Shown here: positions 33,503 through 42,310 of the stretch, in pieces | How positions within the stretch are numbered: position 1 is the first letter of the stretch | How the letters are laid out: each line of letters starts with the position of its first letter | Origin: Halovenus marina | GTDB taxonomy: Archaea; Halobacteriota; Halobacteria; Halobacteriales; Haloarculaceae | Direction: 5' to 3' | DNA length: 64,000 nucleotides | NCBI RefSeq assembly: GCF_051414115.1 | Contig: NZ_JBLKNZ010000001.1 | Location: 2,728,001 to 2,792,000 of the forward strand | Translations under genes and position numbers: made by a program | The notes under the pieces: generated by a model | What the model saw: the letters and a program-made list of their open reading frames with translations, nothing else | Databases searched by the model: none | What the model was told of the DNA's origin: nothing

Positions 33503-34774
33503 TCACGCGTCGTCGCCAATCTGGGTTAGCTTCTCGTCGAGACGGTCCCGAAACGCATGCAGGGAATCCAGATCACCGCTTCGGAACTCGCGAGCGAGGC
33601 CGAGAGCGTCGTCGACCTGATCGCGGGCCTGTCGATACCTGTCGCGGGCTGACTCGGTGTCTCCTTCCGAGTCGAGGTCCCGATCCCCTGTTGCTTCAAG
33701 TGCCTCCGCGTACGCACGGCGGGCGTCGATCAGGTCGACGACGGTCTCTTCGATTCGCTCGCGCAGTTGCTCGGTGTCGGCAAAGTCGATATCAGTTCCC
33801 CAGCCTGCGGTGAGCGCACGTCGGTACTGCTCGAATGCGTCCTGCCAGTGCTCCACCGCGACGGCGTGTTTGTCTGTCGCCATCGCCCGCTCGCGGGCCT
33901 GGTGAGCCATCGCCATCGGGCGCACCGACAGGTCAGAGAGTCGGGCGTCGACGGTGTCAATCTTCGTCTGGATCGTTCGCGTCCGCTCGAATCCGTACTC
34001 GATATCGGCGGTCAGCGCCCGTTCGAGGTGTGCCCGAGCGCGTTCGTACCGCCGATATGCCTCGGCATAGGCATTCGTCTCTGCCTGGCGTGCTGCCTCG
34101 GCGATCAGCGTTTCGGCACGCTCGATGCGGCCGTCCGTCCACTCCCGGTGACAGTCGGCCTCGGCGACCCGGATCCGCTCGTCCAGCGCGTCCCGGATCC
34201 GCTCGTCTGCGCGCTCGGCCCGAGCGGTCGCCTTCGCGAGTGTCCGCTCCAGTTCGTCGCCCCGGTTCCGGGCGGCCTGTCCGCGGCCAGCCGCCAGATC
34301 CGCGCACAGTTGCGCTGTGAGTTCGTGACAGTCTTCGAGCGTCGCGACGACGCGCTGCCAGTCTCCGCTCACCTCGTCGACGAACGACGCCAGTTCGTCC
34401 ATCGACCCCGCATCCGACGGTGTGAACTCGTAGACACCCTCGGCCCACACGTCGACGACCAGGGTGGAGCGAAACAGACTGTCTGCGGCCCGTATATCCC
34501 GCAGATCGGTGTAGGGGACGCCGCGAGTCTCTGCGCTCGTTGGCGTCTCGAAGCCAAACAGCAGTCGCCTGTCGGTCGCAACTACGACGCCCGTCCCGTC
34601 GTTCGCAATCTGCATCACCGTTTCGTCGTCACACACGAGATTCCGGTCGCTTGGGAGGCTGTACTCGGTGGACTCTGTCTCCCCGAGCACCTGTTCGAGC
34701 GCCGTGAGCAGCCCCGGCGCTCCCGATAGCTGCGCTGCAAGTTGCGTCCGGACGTCATCTAATGTATCTGACAT
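33503..34774 (-). CDS. PH-domain protein with long coiled-coil region
   Basis: A 423-residue protein. About residues 40-125 look like a bacterial PH (bPH/YokE-type) domain: GTGVVVATDRRLLFGF followed by VPYTDLRDIR. The remaining 300 residues are charged helices rich in Ala, Arg, Glu and Asp, with repeated ARAHLERAL and RDRYRQARDQVDDAL-like segments, predicted to form coiled coils. No transmembrane segment is seen. Its function is unknown; a membrane-associated scaffold is a guess from the PH fold. Confidence 0.72.
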   Translation of the reverse strand: MSDTLDDVRTQLAAQLSGAPGLLTALEQVLGETESTEYSLPSDRNLVCDDETVMQIANDGTGVVVATDRRLLFGFETPTSAETRGVPYTDLRDIRAADSLFRSTLVVDVWAEGVYEFTPSDAGSMDELASFVDEVSGDWQRVVATLEDCHELTAQLCADLAAGRGQAARNRGDELERTLAKATARAERADERIRDALDERIRVAEADCHREWTDGRIERAETLIAEAARQAETNAYAEAYRRYERARAHLERALTADIEYGFERTRTIQTKIDTVDARLSDLSVRPMAMAHQARERAMATDKHAVAVEHWQDAFEQYRRALTAGWGTDIDFADTEQLRERIEETVVDLIDARRAYAEALEATGDRDLDSEGDTESARDRYRQARDQVDDALGLAREFRSGDLDSLHAFRDRLDEKLTQIGDDA

Positions 34775-34847
34775 TATATCCCACCCGCGACCGACGCGTG
34801 GTGTGAGTTACTGACTTCCAAGGAAATAATTATCGATAGTGAAAAAG

Positions 34848-34931
34848 ATGATGGCCGTTTCGCCCGAATCGCAGGACAACGACACGCTGACGGACCCAGT
34901 CGGAATGTTGAACTGGTGGACTGTCGTATGA
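34848..34931 (+). CDS. Possible 27-residue leader peptide
   Basis: A short open frame with two adjacent ATG codons at 34848 and 34851 that ends at 34931, 6 bp before the flavin reductase start. It reads SPESQDNDTLTDPVG in the middle and ends LNWWTVV. An AT-rich TATA-like AAATAATTATCG lies just upstream (34824-34835), so the mRNA would begin near this ATG. It may be a regulatory leader or a micro-protein, or just the untranslated start of the next gene. Confidence 0.35.
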   Translation: MMAVSPESQDNDTLTDPVGMLNWWTVV

Positions 34932-34937
34932 TGGGTG

Positions 34938-35486
34938 ATGGCAGCAGAGCCGCTAGTCGTCGCTATCTGTGGGAGTCTTCGTGAGACGAGTTACACCCGG
35001 CTTGCGCTCGAAGGCGCTCTCGCGGGTGCCACGGCGTCAGGCGCGCGAACAGAACTGGTCGACCTCCGGGAGTGGGATCTGCCGCTGTTCGACCCGGACG
35101 ACAGAGAGCGGGGTGACGCAAGTCGTCTCAAGCGACTGGTTCGCGACGCCGACGCGGTGTTGCTCGGCACACCCGTCTATCACGGGATGGTCTCGTCGGC
35201 GCTGAAAAACGCATTCGACTACCTCGGGAAAGCGGAGTTCGAGGGAACAATTGTCGGTCTGCTGGCGACCGCTGGCGGTGGCTCCTACGCCGCTACGCTC
35301 GAACATCTGCGCACCGGCGTTCGAACGGTACACGGCTGGGCACTTCCGCACGAAGTCGGGATCCGCGACGCATCGGACGAATTCGAGAACGGGGCGTTCG
35401 TCGACCCGGAACTGGAACAGCGAGTTCGAAAACTCGGTCGGATGGCGGCGACGTATGCGCGGGAGAATCCGCACGCTCGGGAATAA
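34938..35486 (+). CDS. NADPH-dependent FMN reductase
   Basis: A 182-residue flavodoxin-like reductase. The phosphate-binding motif CGSLRETSYTRLAL at the N-terminus and the GTPVYHGMVSSALKNAFDYL block place it in the FMN_red family that includes chromate and azo reductases. The ATG at 34938 is used; a GTG at 34935 is also open. The gene is convergent with taw1, and an 80-bp inverted-repeat element lies between the two stops. Confidence 0.9.
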   Translation: MAAEPLVVAICGSLRETSYTRLALEGALAGATASGARTELVDLREWDLPLFDPDDRERGDASRLKRLVRDADAVLLGTPVYHGMVSSALKNAFDYLGKAEFEGTIVGLLATAGGGSYAATLEHLRTGVRTVHGWALPHEVGIRDASDEFENGAFVDPELEQRVRKLGRMAATYARENPHARE

Positions 35487-35512
35487 CTGCAGGACAGAGA
35501 ATTCGCCCGGTC

Positions 35513-35592
35513 ATACTGTCGGCTGTACCATCTCGAAAATAATTCGCTATTCGAGGTGGCGAATATTTGTACGTACGTACAGCCGACAGTAT
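35513..35592. mobile_element. 80-bp element with perfect 16-bp terminal inverted repeats (candidate MITE)
   Basis: ATACTGTCGGCTGTAC at 35513-35528 is matched exactly in reverse complement at 35577-35592. Inside, a second inverted repeat (CCATCTCGAA / TTCGAGGTGG, one mismatch) makes a nested hairpin. It sits between convergent genes and touches the stop codon of taw1. It could be a miniature inverted-repeat transposon or a strong bidirectional terminator. No clear target duplication is seen. Confidence 0.6.
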
Positions 35593-36554
35593 CAGTTCCA
35601 GAACTCGCTGTCCTTGTTCAGTTTGGGGATCCACGTGTCGGACTCGTTTGCCAGCAGCGCGACCCGGGAGGCGGGAACCTCCTTCTGCTCGTCGTGGGGG
35701 AGGTACTCAGCCATCCGGTCGGCGAAGTCGACGACGTCCTCGTGGTCGGGCATCGAGTCCCGGTCCAGTCGCCCCCGGGAGTGGCCGACGTGCATGTAGG
35801 CTTTCAGTTCCACGTAGTCCGCCCGGGCGCGGGTACACATGGCCGCGTACCACTCGGGGTGGTGCATGTTGTGCCCATTCACCAGCGTCGTCCGGATGAC
35901 CGTCCGGGTGTCCTCCTTGTCCGCGAGCACGTCGAGCGTGTCGACGAGGTTCTCCCACGCGTCGTCCTCGACGGCCTTGACCGTCCGCTCGAAGGTCTGT
36001 CGGTCGGGCGCGTCGACGGAGACGTACAGTTGCGTGGGGTCACACGCGTCCAGCACCTCGGGTTTGGTCCCGTTCGAGACCAGAAAGGTGGTGATGTCGC
36101 GGTCGTGGAACTCCTCGATCAACTCCGGCAGATGGGGGTACAGCGTCGGTTCGCCGTCGAGCGAGATGGCGACGTGTCGAGGCTCCATGGCGTCGTCGAA
36201 GCGCTCGCGGGGCACGTCCTCGTTGCCGCCAAAGCCCGAGAGCAGTTTCGTCTGCAACTCGATGGAGGCATCTGCGACTGCCGCGGGGTCGTCCCACTCC
36301 ACGTCACCGAGTTCGTAGGCGTGGCCTGCATGATCCCGCCAGCAGAACACACAGCGCTCGTTGCACTTCACGACCGGCGTCATCTGAATACAGCGGTGTG
36401 ACTCGATGCCGTAGAAGATGTTCTTGTAGCATTTTCCCTCCCCCCGGAGCGAGTTTTTCGTCCACCCACAGGTCTGGACGGCCGTGTGATTCTCGCTGTG
36501 GTAGCTCGGGTCATCGACCTGTTTTGGCCCCTGCGAGTCACTCATCACCTTCAT
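35592..36554 (-). CDS. taw1: tRNA-4-demethylwyosine synthase (Taw1/TYW1), radical SAM
   Basis: A 320-residue radical SAM enzyme of wybutosine-type modification, making imG-14 from m1G at position 37 of tRNA-Phe. The SAM [4Fe-4S] motif CNERCVFCW is near residue 64. A second cluster cysteine set lies in the N-terminal region (CGWTKN, CYKNIF). The AISLDGEPTLYP motif follows. Two possible starts exist (residue 1 and residue 4); the first Met at 36554 is listed. It is divergent from argS, with 135 bp between. Confidence 0.94.
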   Translation of the reverse strand: MKVMSDSQGPKQVDDPSYHSENHTAVQTCGWTKNSLRGEGKCYKNIFYGIESHRCIQMTPVVKCNERCVFCWRDHAGHAYELGDVEWDDPAAVADASIELQTKLLSGFGGNEDVPRERFDDAMEPRHVAISLDGEPTLYPHLPELIEEFHDRDITTFLVSNGTKPEVLDACDPTQLYVSVDAPDRQTFERTVKAVEDDAWENLVDTLDVLADKEDTRTVIRTTLVNGHNMHHPEWYAAMCTRARADYVELKAYMHVGHSRGRLDRDSMPDHEDVVDFADRMAEYLPHDEQKEVPASRVALLANESDTWIPKLNKDSEFWN

Positions 36555-36689
36555 ACTACAGGTTTGGAATGAAAAGCCGTTCGGTCTGTGCAGTGAGCGC
36601 GGTCGACACCGGACGGTGACACGAGACGGCAGCCCACGTCGCTACTCCAACCCGTTAGCCTGATACATCGCGCCAAAGTACCGGGAGAT

Positions 36690-38438
36690 ATGTTCCCTGC
36701 GATGCGTGCGGCAGTCGAGGCGGCGCTTACTGACGCGCTCGCTGACCTCGATTACCCCACTGACGACCTGGGCATCGAGCGTCCGCCGGAGGACGTCGAT
36801 GCAGTGATTGCGACGAGTGTGGCCTACCGACTCGCGGAGGTGGCTGGCGCGCCGCCACCGGCGGTCGCGGCCGAGATTGCCGAGACGTTCGACGCCGAAG
36901 CCTGCGAGTACGTCGACCACGTCGAGGCGGCCGGACCGTACGTGAACGTCTTCCCGAACGAGCAGTACTTCGCTGACACGCTCGCGGCCGCGAGAGACGA
37001 CGAGTTCGGAACGCGACCCGACCGGGAGACGAGCGTCGTCGTCGAGCACACGAGCGCGAACCCCACCGGACCCGTCCACGTCGGGCGTGCCCGCAACCCG
37101 ATCATCGGCGACGCACTCGCCCGCCTGCTCGAATACGCGGGCTACGACGTCGAGCGCCACTACTACGTCAACGACGCTGGCCGACAGATCGCGACGTTCA
37201 CGTGGGCCTACGAAACCTTCGACGAGGCCGACCTGCCCGACCCCGAGCGGGACTCGCCCGAGTACGACATGGTCCGGTACTACCGGAAGGCAAACACCTA
37301 TCTCGAAAACGCGGACGAGGACGAGAAAGCAGCGGCGGAGGCGGCAATTCAAGCCATCCTGCAGGGTCTCGAAGACGGGGACGAAGAGACCTACGAGCGC
37401 GTGGGCGAAGTCGTCGACACGGTACTCGGGGGGATGCGCAAGACGCTCGCACGGCTTCCCGCCGAGTTCGACGAGTTCGTCAAGGAGACCCGCTTCATGC
37501 GGGATGGCTCGACCGACGACGTGGTCGGGCGACTCAAGGAAACCGAGTACGCCGTCTACGAGGACGATGCCTGGCAACTGGCGTTTCCCGATATCGACAA
37601 GAACCTCGTCTTTCTGCGCGCCGACGGTACCTCACTATACACCACCCGGGACCTCGCTCACCACGAGTGGAAGCTGGACAACTTCGACGAGGCGGTGACC
37701 GTCCTCGGTGAGGACCACCGCCTCCAGGCGAAACAACTCCGCGAGACTCTCGACATCCTCGGTCACGACACCGGCCGGATTCGGACGGTACATTACTCGT
37801 GGGTGAACCTCCCCGAGGGCGGGATGAGTACGCGCGAGGGGACCGGGATCGACCTGGACGACCTGCTCGACGAGGCCATCGCCCGCGCTCGCGAGGAGGT
37901 CGAGACGCGCCTCGACGACCGCATCCGCGACGACGAACTGGACGAGGCTGACATCGAGCGCATCGCCCGGCAGGTCGGTATCGGCGCCGTCCGTTACGAC
38001 ATCGTCGCCAAACAACCCACCAAGGGGATCACCTTCGAGTGGGAGCGCGCGCTCGATTTCGAAGCGCAGAGCGCACCCTACGTTCAGTACGTCCACGCCC
38101 GCGCGAGCGGGATCCTCGCCGAGGTCGACGGTGCCGAGACGGACGCGCTCGAACCCGATCCGTCAGTACTCGATTCGGATGCCGAGCGGGAACTGATCCG
38201 GGAGATTGCCCGTTTCCCGGCGGTGGTCGAGGCGGCGGCAGACGACCTGCATCCCCACGTCGTCGCCACCTACACCCGCGACATCGCGGAGGCGTTCAAC
38301 GCCTTCTACCGCGAGTGCCCGGTACTGGATGCACCCGAGGAAATCAGAGCGGCCCGACTCGCGCTCGTCGTCGCCGCGCGAACGACAGTCGCGAATGCGC
38401 TCGACATTCTGGGCGTGGAAGCGCCCGACTCGATGTAA
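36690..38438 (+). CDS. argS: Arginyl-tRNA synthetase
   Basis: A 582-residue class I synthetase. The HIGH motif appears as HVGR (His130). The KMSKS loop is the non-lysine form MSTREG (Met379), a known variant in ArgRS. The N-terminal Add-1 domain covers about residues 1-100 and the DALR anticodon-binding domain the last 130 residues, ending ARTTVANALDILGV. An acidic insertion lies near residues 200-240. It ends 3 bp from the convergent minD. Confidence 0.96.
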   Translation: MFPAMRAAVEAALTDALADLDYPTDDLGIERPPEDVDAVIATSVAYRLAEVAGAPPPAVAAEIAETFDAEACEYVDHVEAAGPYVNVFPNEQYFADTLAAARDDEFGTRPDRETSVVVEHTSANPTGPVHVGRARNPIIGDALARLLEYAGYDVERHYYVNDAGRQIATFTWAYETFDEADLPDPERDSPEYDMVRYYRKANTYLENADEDEKAAAEAAIQAILQGLEDGDEETYERVGEVVDTVLGGMRKTLARLPAEFDEFVKETRFMRDGSTDDVVGRLKETEYAVYEDDAWQLAFPDIDKNLVFLRADGTSLYTTRDLAHHEWKLDNFDEAVTVLGEDHRLQAKQLRETLDILGHDTGRIRTVHYSWVNLPEGGMSTREGTGIDLDDLLDEAIARAREEVETRLDDRIRDDELDEADIERIARQVGIGAVRYDIVAKQPTKGITFEWERALDFEAQSAPYVQYVHARASGILAEVDGAETDALEPDPSVLDSDAERELIREIARFPAVVEAAADDLHPHVVATYTRDIAEAFNAFYRECPVLDAPEEIRAARLALVVAARTTVANALDILGVEAPDSM

Positions 38439-38441
38439 CGG

Positions 38442-39251
38442 TTATCCAAACAGGCCGCCGAAGACGCCACCGTCGTCTTCCTCGTCCTCGCTGTCTTCGT
38501 CCTCATTAAGGAACCACTCCTCCTCGAAGACAGGATCGAGATCCACACCCGTCGCTCCCTCGAAGAAGATACGTTCGAGTGACTCGGCGAGTTGCGTGTA
38601 CGCGGCGGTAGCGTTGCTCTCGGGGCTGTTGAGGACGAGTGGTTCGTCTCTGGTCGCGTCCACGTCCTCGGGAACGATTCCGAGCATCGGCATGTCGAGT
38701 CGCTCTGTGACCGCAGCAACGTCCGTGTCCGCTGTGACTCGCGAGATGATCGCACCGAGTACGGTTCCATCGACGCGCTCGGCGAGGTCGGCAGTCTTTT
38801 TCGTGTCGTTTATCGCCACGTCGTCGGGCGTCGTCACCAGAACGATACCGTCGGCAAGACCGAGCGGCACCGTCGTTTCGTGGCTCAGCCCTGCACCGGT
38901 GTCGATGAGCACGATGTCGTAGGCGTTTTTGAGCGTCTTCGTGACCTTTCGGAGTTTTGCCGGGTCGGCCTCGGCGAACGCTTCGAGGCTCTGTTCGCCG
39001 GGGACTGTCGTGAGTCCGCCCTGTGCATCAGTCAGTGCCTCGCTGACAGTCGAGTCGCCCGCGAGAATCTCGTGGAGACTCCTGTCGTGGTCGAGTTCGA
39101 GCATCTCCCCGAGGTTCGCCATCCCCAGGTCGGCGTCGATGACGACCGTATCGTACCCCCGGTCTTCGAGTGCGACGCCGAGATTGACCGCTGTCGTCGT
39201 CTTCCCGACACCGCCCTTGCCACCAGCGATCGTACAGACATACCCTGCCAT
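38442..39251 (-). CDS. MinD/ParA-family P-loop ATPase
   Basis: A 269-residue ATPase with the deviant Walker A motif GGKGGVGKTTT at residues 9-19, switch I DADLGMANLG, and Walker B LIDTGAGL. This is the MinD group; haloarchaea carry several paralogues acting in positioning of archaella, chemoreceptors or division. The C-terminus has the acidic insert NEDEDSEDEEDDGG followed by GGLFG, instead of a clear amphipathic membrane helix, so polar localisation by membrane binding is uncertain. The ATG at 39251 is used; a TTG at 39257 is also open. Confidence 0.9.
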   Translation of the reverse strand: MAGYVCTIAGGKGGVGKTTTAVNLGVALEDRGYDTVVIDADLGMANLGEMLELDHDRSLHEILAGDSTVSEALTDAQGGLTTVPGEQSLEAFAEADPAKLRKVTKTLKNAYDIVLIDTGAGLSHETTVPLGLADGIVLVTTPDDVAINDTKKTADLAERVDGTVLGAIISRVTADTDVAAVTERLDMPMLGIVPEDVDATRDEPLVLNSPESNATAAYTQLAESLERIFFEGATGVDLDPVFEEEWFLNEDEDSEDEEDDGGVFGGLFG

Positions 39252-39375
39252 CGTCAACTGTGCATACGCTTGGGGCCGACGGATATAAAACCCGTCAGTC
39301 GCTCCTGCCCGCTCGGCGGACGGGCACAGAACACCACTGGAAAGGCGCCACAGTAGATGTCCCTACATACTAAAG

Positions 39376-39381
39376 TTTATA
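39376..39381 (+). promoter_or_regulatory. TATA box of the Asp/Gly/Ser-rich lipoprotein gene
   Basis: TTTATA after a purine-rich CTAAAG element lies 24-29 bp before the ATG at 39405, a standard BRE/TATA layout for a leaderless mRNA. Confidence 0.5.
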
Positions 39382-39404
39382 CGAGGAGAAAGTCACTACT
39401 GACC

Positions 39405-40229
39405 ATGAGACGCCGAACGTTCGTATTGACGGCAGTAAGTGCAGGTACGCTGGGACTGGCAGGCTGTTCAGGAGGCGACGACGGTGGCAGCGACAGCGAG
39501 GACGGAACGGGAAGCGACGATGCGAGCGACGGAACGGCAGACGGCGGGTCAGATGATGGGACGACTGACGGCGGAAGTAGCGATGACAGCGGGTCAGACG
39601 ATGGGACGACAGACGACGGGAGCGGTGACAGTGGATCGGGCGACGATGGGATGACAGACGGCGATGGAAGTAGCGGTGACGGTGGATCAGACGGCGGCAG
39701 CGACGATGGAACCACAGACGGGGGAGGGACAACGGACGGACCGGCAGTCGGGGAACACACCCAGTGGGCGAATTCGTTCGTCGCAGAGATGAGCTTCGAC
39801 GTCGACGGGCAGACCGGATCGATGACGATTCGCAGTAGTGAGGGCAACTACCACCAGACCATCGAGACCCAACAGGGAGCGATGGAGATCTATCAGATCG
39901 ACGGGGATATCTACTTCGTTCAGGGAGAACAGTGCTTCCTGAACCCAGGGGACATGGTTCCAGACCCGGAGACGGGCGTGGATATACAGGATGAGTCGGC
40001 GGTGACGGGGGGCAACCCCGACCTCACACCGGCCGGTCGCGAGACAATCGACGGCGAAGAGATGTACGTCTACGAGACGAGTTCCAACGGCACCGACGTG
40101 ACGATATACATCAGCACCCAGTCGGGCTACATCCGGCGCGTCGAGACGCCCCAGGGAACCATCGAGTATCACTCCTGGGGCGAGGTCGGTACGATCGAGG
40201 CCCCGGATCTCAACTGTCAGAGCATGTAG
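39405..40229 (+). CDS. Tat lipoprotein with long Asp/Gly/Ser linker
   Basis: A 274-residue exported lipoprotein. A twin-arginine signal (MRRRTFVL) and lipobox LGLAGC give lipid anchoring at residue 21. About 95 residues of Asp, Gly, Ser and Thr follow with no fold. From about residue 118 there is a compact domain (HTQWANSFVAEMSFDVDGQTG ... QIDGDIYFVQGEQC) with three Cys. The domain resembles the halocyanin-free, DUF-type lipoproteins of haloarchaea; no cofactor ligand set is recognised. Its function is unknown. Confidence 0.82.
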   Translation: MRRRTFVLTAVSAGTLGLAGCSGGDDGGSDSEDGTGSDDASDGTADGGSDDGTTDGGSSDDSGSDDGTTDDGSGDSGSGDDGMTDGDGSSGDGGSDGGSDDGTTDGGGTTDGPAVGEHTQWANSFVAEMSFDVDGQTGSMTIRSSEGNYHQTIETQQGAMEIYQIDGDIYFVQGEQCFLNPGDMVPDPETGVDIQDESAVTGGNPDLTPAGRETIDGEEMYVYETSSNGTDVTIYISTQSGYIRRVETPQGTIEYHSWGEVGTIEAPDLNCQSM

Positions 40230-40358
40230 TGCGGATAGCCGAAGGACAGCAAGCAGTTTCACCCCGGTTCCACAGACCGCGTTTCGAGCGGGCCGTTCGG
40301 GGAAACCGCTCTTCGGACGGCTTAACCGTCTTCACCGTTTTGTGTCCCATACGAGACA

Positions 40359-41618
40359 ATGGCCTCCGACGACACGAGCGACACAGAACAATACCAAGAT
40401 AAACAAAAATACGAGTTCCGAAAGGTAATAGAGGAACTCAAAGACTACCACGGCTCCGGGACACAGCTTGTGACTATCTACGTCCCGCCCGACAGACTCA
40501 TCAGCGACGTCGTCGCCCACGTCACCCAGGAACACTCCGAAGCGAGCAACATCAAGTCAAAGGACACCCGCACGAACGTCCAGGACGCCCTCAAGAGCAT
40601 CAAGGACCGGCTGAAATACTACGACACCAAGCCGCCCGAAAACGGAATGGTGCTCTTTTCCGGCGCAGTCGACTCCGGCGGCGGCCAGACCGAGATGATA
40701 ACCCGCGTACTGGAGAGTCCGCCCCAGCCAATCGAGTCCTTTCGCTATCACTGCGACTCCGAGTTTCTCACCGAACCGCTCGCGGAGATGCTCACGGACA
40801 AGGGCCTCTTTGGCCTGATCGTCCTCGACCGGCGCGAGTCGAACGTCGGCTGGCTCCGGGGCAAGCGTGTCGAACCCGTCAAGTCCGCGAGTTCGCTCGT
40901 CCCCGGCAAACAGCGAAAAGGTGGTCAGTCCGCACAGCGATTCGCCCGTCTGCGACTCGAAGCCATCGACAACTTCTATCAGGAGGTCGCCGGGATGGCG
41001 AACGAACTGTTCGTTCCCAAGCGCCACGAGATGAACGGCATCCTCGTCGGCGGCCCGTCACCGACCAAAGACGAGTTTCTGGACGGCGACTACCTCCACC
41101 ACGAACTGCAGGACATGGTGCTCGGCAAGTTCGACGTCGCCTACACCGACGAGTCCGGCCTCTCTGATCTCGTCGACTCGGCGAGCGAGGTGCTCGCCGA
41201 ACACGAGATTCTCGAAGACAAGCAGGTCATGGAGGAGTTCTTCGAGCAACTCCACGACGGCGAGAAGGCCACCTACGGGTTCGAGCCGACCCGCGAGAAC
41301 CTCATCATGGGCGCTGTCGACCAACTGCTCATCAGCGAGGACCTCCGGAAGGACGTGGTCACCTACGAGTGCTCGAACGGCCACGAGGAACGCGAGTATC
41401 TCGACCGACCCGAGGACACGCCCGAACACACCTGCTCGCGCTGTGGCGAGACAGTCTCAGCGGGCGAGCGCGAAGATGCGATCGACCATCTCATGGAGAT
41501 TGCAGACCAGCGCGGCACCGATACGGTCTTCGTCTCGACTGACTTCGAGAAAGGCGAACAACTGCTGAACGCCTTCGGCGGCGTCGCAGGCCTGCTGCGG
41601 TACTCGACTGGGGTCTAA
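40359..41618 (+). CDS. prf1: Peptide chain release factor aRF1
   Basis: A 419-residue archaeal class I release factor reading all three stop codons. The decoding NIKS motif is at residues 64-67, and the peptidyl-tRNA hydrolysis motif GGQ is at residues 188-190. The C-terminal domain carries a zinc-binding set of cysteines (CSNGHEE ... CSRCGE). This is the expected eRF1/aRF1 three-domain architecture. The gene follows an AT-rich promoter region; it stands alone. Confidence 0.96.
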   Translation: MASDDTSDTEQYQDKQKYEFRKVIEELKDYHGSGTQLVTIYVPPDRLISDVVAHVTQEHSEASNIKSKDTRTNVQDALKSIKDRLKYYDTKPPENGMVLFSGAVDSGGGQTEMITRVLESPPQPIESFRYHCDSEFLTEPLAEMLTDKGLFGLIVLDRRESNVGWLRGKRVEPVKSASSLVPGKQRKGGQSAQRFARLRLEAIDNFYQEVAGMANELFVPKRHEMNGILVGGPSPTKDEFLDGDYLHHELQDMVLGKFDVAYTDESGLSDLVDSASEVLAEHEILEDKQVMEEFFEQLHDGEKATYGFEPTRENLIMGAVDQLLISEDLRKDVVTYECSNGHEEREYLDRPEDTPEHTCSRCGETVSAGEREDAIDHLMEIADQRGTDTVFVSTDFEKGEQLLNAFGGVAGLLRYSTGV

Positions 41619-41630
41619 GTGGTCTAAATC

Positions 41631-41644
41631 GGCTCTGTTGAAAT
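41631..41644 (+). repeat. Insertion-sequence-end-like sequence (left)
   Basis: GGCTCTGTTGAAAT just after aRF1 resembles the terminal repeat of haloarchaeal IS6-type elements (from memory). A related inverted sequence (TTTCAACAAGGC) occurs at 42297-42308, 678 bp in total from end to end. The gap 41645-41884 shows no gene; it is less GC-rich than its surroundings and may be a decayed element. Confidence 0.35.
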
Positions 41645-41884
41645 ACCTACACCAAGCGAACGAACCTCAAGCTAGTTATCAAATGTATTGGTCACAATAT
41701 CGAGTGAAGCCACGCTATGTCACACGAGGGGTGCGATTGTCCGTAATTCCGAGAGAGACGGACTGCTGAGTATAGCGGTTGAGTCCAGCACGGGTCAGAG
41801 ATCGGATCCACTCCGCATCTGCTGACCGTTTTCTTGCTACCGAGTAGGAAGCTTAAGGGAGCGCGACAGGAGAGTGGATACGTA

Positions 41885-42169
41885 ATGAGTCCGACCGTCC
41901 ACGAGATCAGGAACGCGATTCGAGTTACGACAGGTCGCTTCGAACGGGAGGTCGATGCGTCGTTCACGAAGGAAGAGCTTCAGGCAATTTGTGAAGCGCT
42001 CGGGATCGATATCGACGAAGCGGAGCGGTCGGCGACAACGCGGATGCGCCGACGAATCCGGACGCAGGTCGGGATCGCAGAGTCGCTGGAGACGGCAGAC
42101 GACGTCCAATTCCGGAAGGCTGACCTCCAAGCGATTGCTGAGGCGGTTGGGGCGTCAGTCGAGCCGTAG
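41885..42169 (+). CDS. Small protein with two copies of a helical motif
   Basis: A 94-residue protein. Two related segments are visible: FTKEELQAICEALGIDI near residues 27-43 and FRKADLQAIAEAVGASV near residues 76-92, suggesting an internal duplication. A basic helix (TTRMRRRIRTQVG) lies between them, compatible with nucleic-acid contact. The ATG at 41885 follows a TATA-like GCTTAAGG at about 41851. The function is unknown. It lies between the two IS-end-like sequences. Confidence 0.65.
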   Translation: MSPTVHEIRNAIRVTTGRFEREVDASFTKEELQAICEALGIDIDEAERSATTRMRRRIRTQVGIAESLETADDVQFRKADLQAIAEAVGASVEP

Positions 42170-42260
42170 TCGCCAGCCGCTTGACTAGTTTTCCTGCTGG
42201 CATTTCCGACTTGATCACCTCGAGTGAGAGAACTGGTTCCTGACCGACTCGCGCCCTGTA

Positions 42261-42278
42261 TTCAGCAGGACTGCTGAA
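42261..42278. repeat. Perfect 7-bp hairpin between convergent genes
   Basis: TTCAGCA-GGAC-TGCTGAA is a clean stem-loop in the gap between the 94-residue gene and the convergent zinc-finger gene. It may serve as a terminator for both, or be part of the suspected decayed insertion element. Confidence 0.45.
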
Positions 42279-42296
42279 AGTATCACCGATTGGTGG

Positions 42297-42308
42297 TTTC
42301 AACAAGGC
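42297..42308 (-). repeat. Insertion-sequence-end-like sequence (right)
   Basis: TTTCAACAAGGC is the imperfect inverted counterpart of GGCTCTGTTGAAAT at 41631. It overlaps the region just outside the DUF6276-like gene stop at 42311. Confidence 0.3.
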
Positions 42309-42310
42309 AG

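Noticed and set aside
41692..41967. 91-codon minus-strand frame as a transposase fragment
   Set aside because: No DDE residues or known transposase motif could be seen; it partly overlaps the antisense of the 94-residue gene.
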